The notes under the pieces: model-generated
What the model was told of the DNA's origin: nothing
The model's input: the letters and a program-made list of their open reading frames with translations, nothing else
The model's database searches: none
Position numbers and translations under genes: made by a program
Assembly: GCF_024362695.1 (NCBI RefSeq)
Contig: NC_065422.1
Location: 10,291,534-10,355,533, forward strand
Direction: 5' to 3'
From: Pectinophora gossypiella
Taxonomy: Eukaryota; Arthropoda; Insecta; Lepidoptera; Gelechiidae
DNA: 64,000 nucleotides
Shown here: one piece after another, positions 11,477 to 22,300 of the stretch
Position numbering within the stretch: the first letter of the stretch is position 1
Layout of the letters: every line of letters begins with the position of its first letter

Positions 11477-11887
11477 CGTCTGTCTCTGTCCATCCGTCTG
11501 TCTCTGTCCGTCCGTCTGTCCGTCCGTCTGTCTCTGTCTATCCGTCTGTCTCTGCCTATCCGTCTGTCTCTGCCGGTCCGTCTGTCTCTGTCTATCCGTC
11601 TGTCTCTGTCCGTCCGTCTGTCCATCCGTCTGTCTCTGTCCGTCCGTCTGTCTCTGTCCGTCCGTCTGTCTCTGTCCGTCCGTCTGTCTCTGTCCGTCCG
11701 TCTGTCTCTGTCTGTCCTTCTGTCTGTCTATGTCCGTCCGTCTGTCTCTGCCTGTCCTTCTGTCTCTGTCTGTTCTTCTGGCTCTGTCCGTCCGTCTGTC
11801 CCTGTCCGTCCGTCTGTCTCTATCTGTCCGTCCGTTTCGGTCTGTCCGTCCGTCTGTCTCTATCTGTCCGTCCGTCTCTGTCAGTCC
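11477..11887. repeat. Degenerate TCTGTC/CCGTCCG minisatellite (about 410 bp)
   Basis: Built from TCTGTCTCTGTCCGTCCG-like units, 18 to 24 bp long with variable interruptions. Because it lacks stops, it creates spurious readings of 149 to 177 codons on both strands. Confidence 0.9.
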
Positions 11888-12849
11888 GAAGAATAATGCA
11901 TCACCCTGTCTATAAATCATAAGAGGGAATCTATGGTGGCGGTAATAGAAACATGTATGTAATTTCTGTGTTTCAATTTCCGCCACATAAAAATTAGCCT
12001 TAAGAAAACAAATAAATATTCAAAATGAGAGCTACGTATGTAATAACCAGTTTCAAAGCATATTTTAATAAATATATAAAGTATTTAAATTAGAAATTCA
12101 TAATTACTTCAACTACTTGTTCATACATTTCTTAAAAAATACATTAACTTATATGCAGCACAGGATACTTGAATTCCACCAAATGTGTGGCGTTAATAGA
12201 TTTTAATATAGTTCATGAACCATACTATAAAATAAGATGATAACATTATGAATGATTGGGCATGTTACCTTAAATAACTAAAAAATACAAATATCATACA
12301 AATATCGATCGCCGCCATAGGTGGCGGTAATAGTAACCAAACTGCAAATGTATGCTTCTATCACCGCCACATTTTAAAACTCAAATTAATCATTTAAAAC
12401 TAACACAAATGTCAAATATAGCATGCTTTCTCAGTTCTTAAACGTATTAACAAGTAGTTATAATTACTAAAATGAAGAAAAATATGTTTCATCGGACACA
12501 AAACCTTAAGAAAAAAATGTTGTATGCTTATGCATTTCAGTAGTGGCTTGTATGGAGCGCGTTGCTTGCGCGGACACTGCACACTTACAGACCAATCACA
12601 AATTAGACTGTTGTTGCCCACGCTCAGGGGTATGTTCGTTTCATGGTCAATTAATACATGTATCTTTTGACATTTGAATCAATTTTCTATCTCGGACACA
12701 ATTCAAAATATCCGCAATTTAAAAAAGGTGGCGGTAAACGATGTCGATTTTTGGGTGGCGTTAATAGGAGCGTTTACCTTAAATAATTTCATTTTTTCCT
12801 CAGCATTGCACCCGAGTGAAGCCGGGGCGGGTCGCTAGTTATTTAAAAA

Positions 12850-13078
12850 ACATAAGGCAAGCTCACGACTACATCCCAATTGGGGTAGTCAGAGATGCAT
12901 CCGTCGCAAGATGAACTAAGTAGACACTCCTCAGCGAGCTTTCTGTTAGAACAACGTGATAGGCGGTGAGCCGTATCGCCGTCTAATAATAGTCAAGCCA
13001 ACTGTGTTGGTGGAAACTGCACTTAAGATAAATTAATAACTCATTGGTGCAAGTCTGATACCGGGGTAATACTACTTT
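12850..13078 (-). repeat. SINE-like family S5 copy
   Basis: Inverted copy: ACGACTACATCCCAATTGGGG, CATCCGTCGCAAGATGAAC, GGCGGTGAGCCGTATCGCC and AACTCATTGGTGCAAGTC all match the plus-strand copies. Confidence 0.65.
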
Positions 13079-13140
13079 ATTAAACACAATGCAATTGATA
13101 TATTTACTTAACACGTTCGCTGTGTAACTGAAAATTAAAT

Positions 13141-13298
13141 ATCAACCCCTCACGTGCACTGTTATTTTACGATAAACACGTTGGAAGATATGTACATAGA
13201 CACACTATGGCAAGAAAAATGTGTCCCACATATGGGTCATGCGCGTATGAGTTACAAATTTATTGCCTGATATGTGGTTCATACACAGTGAACGTGGT
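13141..13298 (+). repeat. Direct repeat, copy 1
   Basis: ATCAACCCCTCACGTGCA through CCCACATATGGGTCATGC to ATTGCCTGATATGTGGTTCA is repeated at 13650-13808 with many substitutions. The spacing is about 509 bp. Nature unknown. Confidence 0.7.
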
Positions 13299-13649
13299 AA
13301 ATGTAACTTGCGCGCTCTACAAACCCTAACAACTTAGCAAAGGAGAAATTAAATTCACTTTGGCAACATGCACTGTAATTGTAGCACAAATGAAACTGTT
13401 AAAAATAAATTGCTGTGTAAAATAGTCCCGGATTATACCTACGCTCGGCAGCGAATTTATTTACAATTTAAACTAAATGCGGTCCCACCAAGTTTCAATT
13501 CACGATTTGGCTCCCAGAGCTTGAAATAAAATGGCATTTGAATGTTAGATGCACCGCGTTCAGTGTAAAGTTGCATTCAGATGAAAATTGGTGCCGCCTC
13601 GGCGGTGCTTTTTAGGGTTGTGGACCCAAAATATAAGGAGCCTTAAATT

Positions 13650-13808
13650 ATCAACCCCTCACATGCAATATTAATTTTCAATAAACACATTGGAAATTTT
13701 TGTAAATGGACACACTATTTCAAGAAAAAATGTGCCCCACATATGGGACATGCACGTATGAGTTTCAAATTTATTGCCTCATATGTGGTACATACACAAT
13801 TAACGCGT
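13650..13808 (+). repeat. Direct repeat, copy 2
   Basis: Diverged partner of 13141-13298, with CCCACATATGGGACATGC and ATTGCCTCATATGTGGTACA in the same order. Confidence 0.7.
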
Positions 13809-14285
13809 TAACTTTTTCGCTATCGACACGTGTGACGTGACTATCCGTCTATCGGGTCTCTAAGCGTAGTATTAATAAACTAATCTCAGCTTTGAGACTG
13901 CCCTCAAGATCATGTCGATGTTCTTATATAAAAATAGTAGTAATCAGATAAGGTAGATATTAATATTTAACAAGGCCTGTAACAACAAAAACTAAGATGG
14001 GTAGGTATAAAATATGCGGAACTCTTGGTACGCAAGCGTCTAACGCTTGTCCGGTTTTGTATTCCCATATACATATTTAAAGCTAAAGTGTTTACTAATG
14101 TGCTGTATTTGAATAAGTCAGCGACTAAAATGATATCCAGGCCTTTGTCATTTGCGTACCTTTCATGAATTTAAACAGATTTTGTATAAGTTAATTCATT
14201 TATCACTACGTTGGTAGGATTTAATTCTAAAATATTTGTAAGATAGGTAAATATTTTAAATCGTGCATACATAAAGAAAGAAAAC
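13809..14285. other. No gene seen
   Basis: AT-rich with no supported feature. Confidence 0.4.
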
Positions 14286-14485
14286 AATTGGTCGCTCGAC
14301 GAATTTATTAAAAACATCACAGAAGGGAAGATAAAAGGAAAGAGGGGAAGGGGAAGGCCAAGAAGACCGTAAATGGAACAAATTAAAGAGAAGGCGATCG
14401 TCGTATCTTGAAAGAATTTAAAGGATAGATATGAGTGGCTAATGCTACACCGACTTAAAGGGGGAGACCTACTCTTTAGTGGCTT
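14286..14485 (+). mobile_element. Decayed non-LTR 3' end, same family as 2561-2894
   Basis: Contains GGGAAGATAAAAGGAAAGAG followed by GGAAGGCCAAGAAGACC and a CATCGACTT-like ending, parallel to the IEGKxxGKRGRGRPR region of the copy at 2561. Stops interrupt the frame. Confidence 0.6.
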
Positions 14486-14999
14486 ACGGTTATTAAATTT
14501 AAGACTAAAGTACGACCCAGAGGGGGTGAAGTAAATTCAGCTCGGCGTCCGGTACGAATTGGTGCGGGCGGAGAGCCACGTAACATTATTCTTTATTCCA
14601 CGGTACGACTGAACCTCCTAGGCCACTACAGAAGCTTATGTGGCGGAGCCAACTTGGCCAGCTAGTTCCGCCCACATGCAACAGATGGCGCCACATTCAA
14701 TAATACAGTTTTAAAGCAGTCGTGAAACGCGATATCGAAGTTTACACAGCAAGACGCATATATACAACTTCCAATATAACACCGTTGGATCGTCGATCCC
14801 TAGTCACACTGCTAACTTGTGGCTGGCGGGGTACTATGCTCAATTCGGTACACCCTCGCCGCCAAACTCTTTTCAATGTAAATAACCCCTTTTCACGGTG
14901 GCAAAATGTATAAGTAGATGTACCACTCGCATTGTATGTACCTTCATATTCGTGGCGAAGCGTGTCTACAATATAACTGATTCCATTTTACTATAGTGC

Positions 15000-15165
15000 A
15001 GTTTTTACTAACACAGTTGTTTCGACTATTATAAACGGCGATACGGCTTACCACCTATAACGTTGGACTAACAGTAAGACTCGGTGAGGTGTGGGTATAC
15101 TCAGTTCATTTTGCGATGGATGTACCTCTGACTTCCCCATTAAAAATATAGTCGTGAAAATTCCT
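15000..15165 (+). repeat. SINE-like family S5 copy
   Basis: CACTAACACAGTTG, GACGGCGATACGGCT-type words, CTCGGTGAGGTGTGGGTA and CATTTTGCGATGGATGTACC match the other S5 copies. Confidence 0.6.
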
Positions 15166-15810
15166 ATCTGTAATATAGGGTACACATTACACGGATTTTC
15201 GCTCAGAAATACCTATGTTTGCAAAGGATAATAGCGCAGATGGAGTCAAAACTAAACTTTGGCGCGCATCAAAATTTCACCAATTCGGAGTGTGAATTAG
15301 GAATCCTCCGTGTATAAAACTTTTCACCTTTCCCCGAATTTCAATCAAAGTTTCATAGTGTACGGGGAAGGTGTGAAAGTTGGCTCGGATAGCTGTATAA
15401 ATAATGTACGGGTTTTACATTTATTGTGGGATTTTCCGGGGATATAGCCCGGATTTGATGCTTCAAGATAAGTTAGAGTAAACATTGTTCTCTTTCAAAA
15501 AATAATCCGAGAACGTCTGTGCCAAGCAGTGGGTGGTTTTCTGTTCTTTCCGAGTCGATGGCGATCGATATTAATTTTTTGCTGACCAATAATTGGCCAC
15601 GCTTACGGCATTGTCAGTGGCTACGTGAAGGTCTTTAATAGTGCAGGTGTTAGAGGGGTTTGATAGTGGGTGGTGTTCTATAAGAATCCTTCGAAGTGTC
15701 ACGGGTTCGAATCCAGACTTGGGCTCGAAATTCGATTCCACTGAATTCAATTTTGTGTTTGAATTCACATTTGGATCGTAGATAATTGATATCACGTGGT
15801 TTTCAGGATT
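15166..15810. other. No gene supported
   Basis: The 15571-15840 minus-strand reading is partly SINE-like (CACGGGTTCGAATCCAGAC on the plus strand near 15700), so it is not treated as a gene. Confidence 0.4.
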
Positions 15811-15989
15811 TTCATACATAAACTCACGTCTATTTCCCACCGGGGTAAGCAGAGACTATAGAATTCCATTTGCTTCGATCCTGACACACTTCTCTTGCTT
15901 CCTCTACATTCATCAATCGCTTCATACTACACGCACGCTGGTTCAGAGTAGATCGTATTAAACCTTTTCTAATGACATCTCCAATTTGT
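15811..15989 (-). repeat. Repeat family R copy, best coding remnant
   Basis: The minus-strand tail with IGDVIRKGLIRSTLNQRAC and EAREVCQDRSKWNS is intact here up to a GGK-stop. Flanked by ACATAAACTC-type repeats on the 3' side. Confidence 0.6.
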
Positions 15990-16209
15990 TTTCTTTTTGG
16001 ATTCCAGGATTTGTGCCCTGTTAATGGCAAAAGCTCCCCCTATTAACGAGACCGAAACAGTTGGCGAAGAGTGGGGATGGATCTTCGGCTAAAGAGTACA
16101 CTTCTCCGGGCCTGTTTATCAAAACTTACAAGCAGAGTATTACGTATTACGAATTTTCAATATTACAAGAATGTGTTTATCGAAACTACACTTGTAAATT
16201 ACATGCCAC

Positions 16210-16515
16210 CGGAGCCGTGGTAGCCCAGTTGGTAGAAAGCTTGTCTCTCACTTTGAGATCGCAGATTCGAATCCAGCACACACCTAAAACAATGATTGTC
16301 GAATTTGTTTTCGAACTCATGTTTGGATCATAAATGATTCACGTGCTAACCGGTAAAGGAAACATCGTGAGGATACCTACATTCCCAAGAAATGCACTTT
16401 CGGAGGTATGTGACCTAACCGGTATTGGGCTGGTTTTCTTTGCAGGTTGGAAGGTCAGACAGGTCGCTTTTGTAAAAAACCGGACCTGTCAAATCGGGAT
16501 AATGCTAGGGAGATG
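16210..16515 (+). repeat. tRNA-derived SINE family S2 copy
   Basis: Head GCCGTGGTAGCCCAGTTGGT with a B-box-like CAGATTCGAATCC, body ACAATGATTGTCGAA, GGTATGTGACCTAACC and GGGCTGGTTTTC, and end GGGATAATGCTAGGGAGATG. Other S2 copies: 21412-21772, 29243-29560, 36180-36443, 40776-41030, 46430-46775, 52632-52862 and 55045-55262. Confidence 0.8.
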
Positions 16516-16968
16516 ACACATGTAAATTACATGTTACAAGTGTCAATATTTATTTCACAAGTATATTTTACAATCCCTCTACTTTTTTCGATAAACGAAA
16601 TTTACACGTACTTGTAACTTGTAGCTTGTGAACGTGTAGACTTGTAAGTCTTGATAAACACAGCACTGAGCGCGGATATACTAAGACATTTACAAATAAA
16701 ACACATATACTTACTGTCAATCTATTTATTTGTATTATATTCTTATCACTATTAGTTTAGCTTACAATTACCATCAATATAATCAACATGAAGTACAAAT
16801 TAAATTATAAGATTCATTCGTTTGGACATCACAATCATAATGATAATACTCATGCATTGGCGTGCATTACAAGACTTTTAAGAGGTAATTATACTATTCA
16901 ATCCACTCAGACCGATGCGTCAAGGTCGCATGGGGATCGGGAAAATCGACGCTGTCAGATTAGCTCTA

Positions 16969-17112
16969 GATCGTGGTTGCCATGGTTACGCCCCACGAAC
17001 TCGCTCGAAATCGTGTTTGCCATGGTTACGACCCACAAACTCGCTCGAGATCATGGTTGCCATGGTTACGCCCCACGAACTCGCTCGAGATCGTGGTTAC
17101 CATGGTTACGCT
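16969..17112. repeat. 40-bp minisatellite, about 3.6 copies
   Basis: The unit begins GATCGTGGTTGCCATGGTTA and ends CACGAACTCGCTCGA, starting at 16969, 17009, 17049 and 17089 with an exact 40-bp period. 40 is not a multiple of three, so all three plus frames read through it and give similar peptides. Confidence 0.9.
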
Positions 17113-17208
17113 CACCAGTTCACTATTCTACACGATCCTGATCGCCGCGCCCGTGACCTTGACGCATCGCGCATAATGGATTGGAAAATGCAATAACCGC
17201 TTTAGACA

Positions 17209-17329
17209 CCAGGGGGGTTAAAATGGCCATATCGAAGCAATTCATCTAAGAAAGCAGTATTGCTATTTGACATTTGTTTGCATTGCGCACTTACTTTTAT
17301 GCTTCGATGTGGCCTTTTTAACCCCCCAG
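17209..17329. repeat. Foldback element family A copy
   Basis: Starts CAGGGGGGTTAAAATGGCC and ends GGCCTTTTTAACCCCCCAG. The right arm has a deletion. Confidence 0.8.
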
Positions 17330-17451
17330 TTTTATAATTCTGATTCAGGCATATTTCGAAATATAGATGTGTGATTAAAAAGAACCATTTTTCCAATCAC
17401 TTAATCAATCAAGCAATTGAAGAATTTAAATTGAATAATGGTGCTAACAAC

Positions 17452-17540
17452 TTCCTCTCCTCTCCCTTTCTTTTTCGGCGGATAAGAAAGTGACAGGTAT
17501 AACTTAAAATAAAATTAAGTATCTGCGGGAATCAGCACCA
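17452..17540. repeat. Foldback family D, one arm
   Basis: CTCCCTTTCTTTTTCGGCGG, GATAAGAAAGTGACAGGTAT and AGTATCTGCGGGAATCAGCA match the right arm of the complete copies at 24840-25219 and 31903-32267. Confidence 0.7.
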
Positions 17541-17786
17541 GCGATAGATCTTTAGATTAATTTGTAGATGTTCTAGAATATTCATTATTTATGTATTAAA
17601 TTCAGCATAGTTGTAGATTATGAAGATTTTTGCTGAAAAAAGAATTGGTAAATAAAATATTTGTACTGCGTGGGAGTGGCCAATCACAAATTATATTAGA
17701 ATAATATTATAACTAATAACATTAGAGACATCTTGTACTTGCAATATCAAATAAAGTGCTCTTTTCGAGTCAGCTTTAACAGAAAC

Positions 17787-17948
17787 CAGGGAGGTTAAAA
17801 TGGCCACATCGAAGCAATTCATCTAAGAAAGCAATATTGCAATTTGACATTTGCGCATATACAAGTAAGTGCGCAATGCAAATAAATGTCAAATAGCAAT
17901 ATTGCTTTCTTAGACGAGTTGCTTCGATGTGGCCATTTAACCCCCCTG
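17787..17948. repeat. Foldback element family A, near-complete (162 bp)
   Basis: The left arm with AGGTTAAAATGGCCACATCG, GAAGCAATTCATCTAAG and AAAGCAATATTGCAATTTGA pairs with the right arm through TTGCTTCGATGTGGCC. The central loop holds AAGTAAGTGCGCAATGC. No coding capacity; MITE-like. Confidence 0.85.
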
Positions 17949-18302
17949 ATGTCAACTTGAACGATAAACAATTTAAAAATATAATTTTCTAAGCAAATTC
18001 ATATTGATATGCATAAATGCAAATGAAAATGTTATGAATTTCCAGAATTTAATTTTTAATCATGTTTCCTAGGCCAGGAGTTGAATACTTATAAAACTTT
18101 ACAGTCGATCAAAAATTATATCCATTACATTTTGCAGTTTACGTGTAAACCTGTCGATTACAGTGAAAATCTTACAAAAATATTGAACAATTTACGCAAA
18201 CCATCTCTTTTCGAATCGACTTTAAGAAAGCTTATTTTAATTTAAAAAATAATCGAAATGGGGGTAGGTCTGTAAAAAAAAGTGAGATGTATATACATTG
18301 TT

Positions 18303-18474
18303 TTAAGTTTACGCGGTTATTATCATAATTAAAACACAATAACGGGCTCTTACCGCGTTTAAAATAGGGATATGAGACTCCCGATATTCATGACAGTTGC
18401 AACAGTGTCGAAATATCGGGAGTCTCATATCCCTATTTTAAACGCGGTAAGAACCCGTTATTATGTGTTTTAAT
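18303..18474. mobile_element. Foldback family C copy with long flanking duplication
   Basis: Arms 18331-18388 and 18412-18470 are almost perfect inverted repeats (for example GGGATATGAGACTCCCGATA against its complement). Only the left side continues into AAGTTTACGCGGTTATTATC, the conserved family end. AGATGTATA-TACATTG before it and AGATGTATACAGTG after it look like an imperfect duplication of about 14 bp. See also 47315-47760 and 54246-54489. Confidence 0.75.
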
Positions 18475-18561
18475 TTAGATGTATACAGTGTTTATGTTAT
18501 GTTCATCGTAATCAAAGTCCGTTAAATGATCTGTCATTAATTCGTAGCGTTTCGTCACACC

Positions 18562-18722
18562 AGAGCTCGAACACACATATAAAAATCTCGTACTCACCGT
18601 GTTCCGTTTAACGTGTAAGTGGGAGCGAGATAGACTATCCTCGCGCTCCCTTACTCCTTAGGGGCTTACGGACATTTAGACTAAAGTGAAACCCGCGGGG
18701 CAGTCTGATGCTATGCTGTTTG
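18562..18722. repeat. Dispersed repeat family U
   Basis: GAGCGAGATAGACTATCC, GGGGCTTACGGAC and GACTAAAGTGAAACCC recur at about 14460-14580 and 46295-46430. Class unknown. Confidence 0.5.
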
Positions 18723-18983
18723 GAGTATGATCCATACCCCTCGATAGATAGAGAAAATCCAGCAGAGAGAAGCATATATCGTACCCTTATAATGAAAACC
18801 ACGTAAGCGATTTTTGTAACAAAAACACCACGGAAATCGCTGTTAACAAAAATGTCTCGTTTTTAACCCATAATGAACTTAATTTAAAGGAATCAAGGTT
18901 TTGTTACAGAAAAACACATCAGAACATGACTTTTCAAAAAACCGCTTACGTGGTTTTCACTATTAAGCGATATTCTGTTTATG

Positions 18984-18989
18984 TTTATT
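18984..18989 (-). terminator. Candidate Bap170 poly(A) signal
   Basis: AATAAA on the minus strand, 234 bp past the Bap170 stop codon. It is the first canonical hexamer I noticed in the presumed 3' UTR. Actual cleavage position unknown. Confidence 0.45.
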
Positions 18990-19222
18990 TAATTAAACAG
19001 ACGACCATAACGTGTCTGACTTTGCTAACTGACGTAATTGTATTTTTTTTGCTAAAATGATTTGTCTTATTGGCAAAAGGTGCAAATCAGTTTCGCCAAA
19101 AAATGCAGGTACGTGAGTTCGCGACATCAGCGACCGATGTAGCGACATGTGGCGTGTTAGGACGTAACGTCGCGTGTGGCGTGTTACCGCCATCCGTGGG
19201 ACTGCTGTCCGCTCTGCGATTC

Positions 19223-19325
19223 TCAAATGTTGTTCATATCGTATAGCACTTGAGCGATCGTGCGCGACGCTTCGACCGTGCTAAGTGCGATGGATGCTAA
19301 GTGTGCTTCGTACGAACGGAGTTGT
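19223..19325 (-). CDS. Bap170: Bap170 exon 37 (terminal)
   Basis: Acceptor CTCAG before 19325. The first base completes the split Arg codon from exon 36. It encodes the conserved tail QLRSYEAHLASIALST, then SRTIAQVLYDMNNI and TGA at 19223-19225. This matches the C-terminal end of ARID2. Confidence 0.9.
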
Positions 19326-22300
19326 CTGAGGGAGAAAAGAAAAGATTTATTAGATATTACGTTTTAACTTGCTCTCCGTCTCCGTGGCCCAGTGGTTGAG
19401 CGTTGGGTTCACGATCCGGAAGTCCCGGATTCGAATCCCGGTGGGGACATATAAAATGTGTATGTTTACTAATAATAGAATACGATTGTATTTACTAACA
19501 CCTATGGAGTGTAATGTCTGAAAATAAATCTTTATTATTATTATTATTTAACATTTAGGACATTGCAGGCTGATCACCCGTTGGTCCGAAAGTAAGATGA
19601 CCTGTGCTTCGGAAGGCGTTAAGACGTTGGGCGGTTTCTACTTACTGGCGTACGTAGTCGTTACATGAGTCACGTCAAGGGTCTTTGGTGGTTTTAATAA
19701 CCCTGACACGAAGGTTGATAAGGTTAGTAATGAGGAACTTGTCTCCGGACAGTAGTGTCACAGAGTAGTGTCTCAGAGATTTGCGGACTCAATTTATAAA
19801 TTTGGTACTCAATTAGGTAAATTTTATTATCTATACAGTTTAGGGGATTATTGTTCCGGTACGATATTCTGTTAAAAAAATCTGTCCAAGTAGTGAAGGA
19901 GTATCTTGTCTTAGTATTGTCTGTCGAAACAATGACTTGTCGATCTATAATTATGTTTTCGGAGTTCGCTACGTGTCGAAGTAATGCGAGGAGCTCGGTG
20001 GCGCAGCGGTTAACGCGCTCGGTCTGCGATTGTTGAAGTAAAGCAACCTTCGCAAAGGCCGGTCATAGGATGGGTGACCACAAAAAAAAAATTTCATCTC
20101 TAGCTCCTCCGTGCTTCGGAAGGCACGTTAAGCCGTTGGTCCCGGCTGCATTAGCAGTCGTTAATAACCATCAATCCGCACTGGGCCCGCGTGATGGTTT
20201 AAGGCCCGATCTCCCTATCCATCCATAGGGAAGGCCCGTGCCCCAGCAGTGGGGACGTTAATCGGCTGATGATGAAGTAATGTACTGTCGAAATTCAGTC
20301 CGCAAATCGTAGCCTATTTGAGTTTGATAGCTCTTAGATTGCTTCCTTCACTTACAAACAAGCAGGAGACGCAGCTAGTTCTAGTCCTGTCGAATTAAAT
20401 AGGTGGTTGCCCAAATCGACACCATTAACTCACCTTCGTCCAGTGTTGGAATAAATTACGATGTTCCTTAGAATAAGAGCGGCTGTCAATCGGATGCTCT
20501 TCGTCACTGGACCCTCGTTCTCATCCTATAATACAAAATACATAAATACTTCTATAGATGTTGACAACGGTTATAACTAGTAACCAACTTTGTAGCAGTA
20601 GCATGGCAGGCACGACAAATAACGCGGGCTGCGACCAATAGATAAGTTAACACTGCTTACTTAAGAGTACTTAGTTAAGAGTCTTTTTGTAATTATTTCT
20701 TTTTATTTTATTGTATTGTATTAACGCAGCTGTTTACGTGTACCCCTTTTAATGTAGCATGATTATAATGACAACAGGACAGAGATATAGTACATCGCCT
20801 AAAGCGAAAGAGGCGAGAGATGTCTCTTTTACGCTAACGGAGTACAACTTAGTACGAAAGAGACGAGAGATATTTCACTTTAATTATACTACGTTGAAAG
20901 GAGTATAGATAAATGGCCTACGTCTGTTGGTATTTTTTTTTATTGTTTAAGTATAGACGTTCCAAATTCATCCTGCTTAATGGCGTAAAAATGATCTCAT
21001 ATATTTTTGAACTTTGAATGATTTGTCGAGTCAAACATGCTACGTGCGTAATTATAATCATGAGCAATAACCCACTTTAGCCCACTTTAGAACCCTGTCG
21101 CACTAAGGTTATTGTCATTTAGTGAGACTACAGTTCAAATTGTCACTAAAGATAATGTGACATGTACTAAAATATGCTCGTGACATTTCTAGGCAAAACT
21201 GTACTTACAAGCTAGGTTCTAAGACTTGCAAAGCCATAACAAAAATGGCAATCGTTAAAAAGAAAAAGTAGAATAAAACAATAAAGTTTAATTTCAATAA
21301 GTATTCTAAACTTTATTGAACGGGAAGCATTCCAAGCAGTCATAAAAAAAGAAAGATAACTCATGCTTTTCTTTTATCTTCCTAACGTTTAACTGTGCCA
21401 GTGGAAATTACAGAGCCGTGGCAGCCCAGTTGGTAGAACGCTTGCCTCTCACTTTGAGGTCGCAGGTTCGAATCCAGCATAGGCGTAAACCAATGATCGT
21501 CGAATATGATTTCGAATTCACGTTTGGATCATAAATTAATTTCACTGAACCACATACACAGCGGTGAAAGAAAACATCGTGAGGCAACCCACATTGCCGA
21601 GAAATGCATTTTCGGAGGTATGTGACCTAGCCTGTAATGGGCTGGTTTTCCCTTCGCGGGTTGGAAGGTCAGACTGGCAGTCGCTTCTGTAAAAAATAGG
21701 ACCTGTCAAATCTTCAGGTTAGGTAAGCGGACCCTGTGAAAAACGGGATAATGCTAGGGGGATGATGATCTCATTGGTGTAAGTCCGATACCGGGGATCA
21801 AACCGGCGCTCTCCATTTGAAATTCTGATTACAAAATAAAGACAGATCTAAAACTGATGAAAAACATTTTCTTTTTTCTATTTAACTTATTACCGTAATA
21901 AGTCCGACTTTTGTCACGTTTTTCTATGACGTCACGGTGTGCTTTTGCATACAAATTCCACTTAATTTCTTCTTTAGACGTTTAGTAAAAAGTAACTGAT
22001 TTGACTAGTTGGAAACTAGCCTAAAAAAACTGACAAGCATTTTTTTATCTTTAGAGGGGCAATCGGCTTAGCCAGTCAGAACGTAAAAATCAAGCAATTT
22101 TGGACAGGAATCAATAGTCCAGTAGACCCAATGGTCTGCTAGTTAAGAGTCATTTAAGAAAAACAATCAAGCAGCAACACAGACAAACACAGAACCACAA
22201 GTGCAGTGCGTCACACAGACCATGGCATAACAAAACCAGGTATGCTCAATACTATGGCAAGCCGCCATTGCTAGCCCTTTGATGACGTAAGTGTTACCAC

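Larger units (their letters stand above)
9486..12779. mobile_element. TA-flanked DNA transposon with 24-bp TIRs (non-autonomous)
   Basis: The left end AGGTAAACGCTCCTATTACC (24 bp at 9486-9509) is matched in inverted form at 12756-12779 with one mismatch. TA flanks both sides (9484-9485 and 12780-12781), giving a TA target duplication as in Tc1/mariner-like elements. No transposase is visible. Inside, a CTATTACCGCCA/TGGCGGTAATAG-type motif is repeated about ten times in both orientations (for example near 9690, 9720, 9745, 11940, 11980, 12190, 12320, 12365 and 12735). An RTE fragment (9949-11373) and a TCTGTC tract (11477-11887) lie inside it; without them the element would be about 1.4 kb. 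Confidence 0.8.

Noticed and set aside
11415..11986. Long readings on both strands
   Set aside because: Entirely explained by the TCTGTC-type tandem repeat.
16950..17120. Possible CRISPR-like array
   Set aside because: Units are contiguous 40-bp tandem copies without unique spacers.
16788..17196. Overlapping 67-117-codon readings
   Set aside because: Created by the 40-bp minisatellite; similar peptides in all frames.
1..19000. A further host gene left of Bap170
   Set aside because: I found no exon-like block with splice borders and recognisable protein similarity; only repeats and AT-rich DNA.
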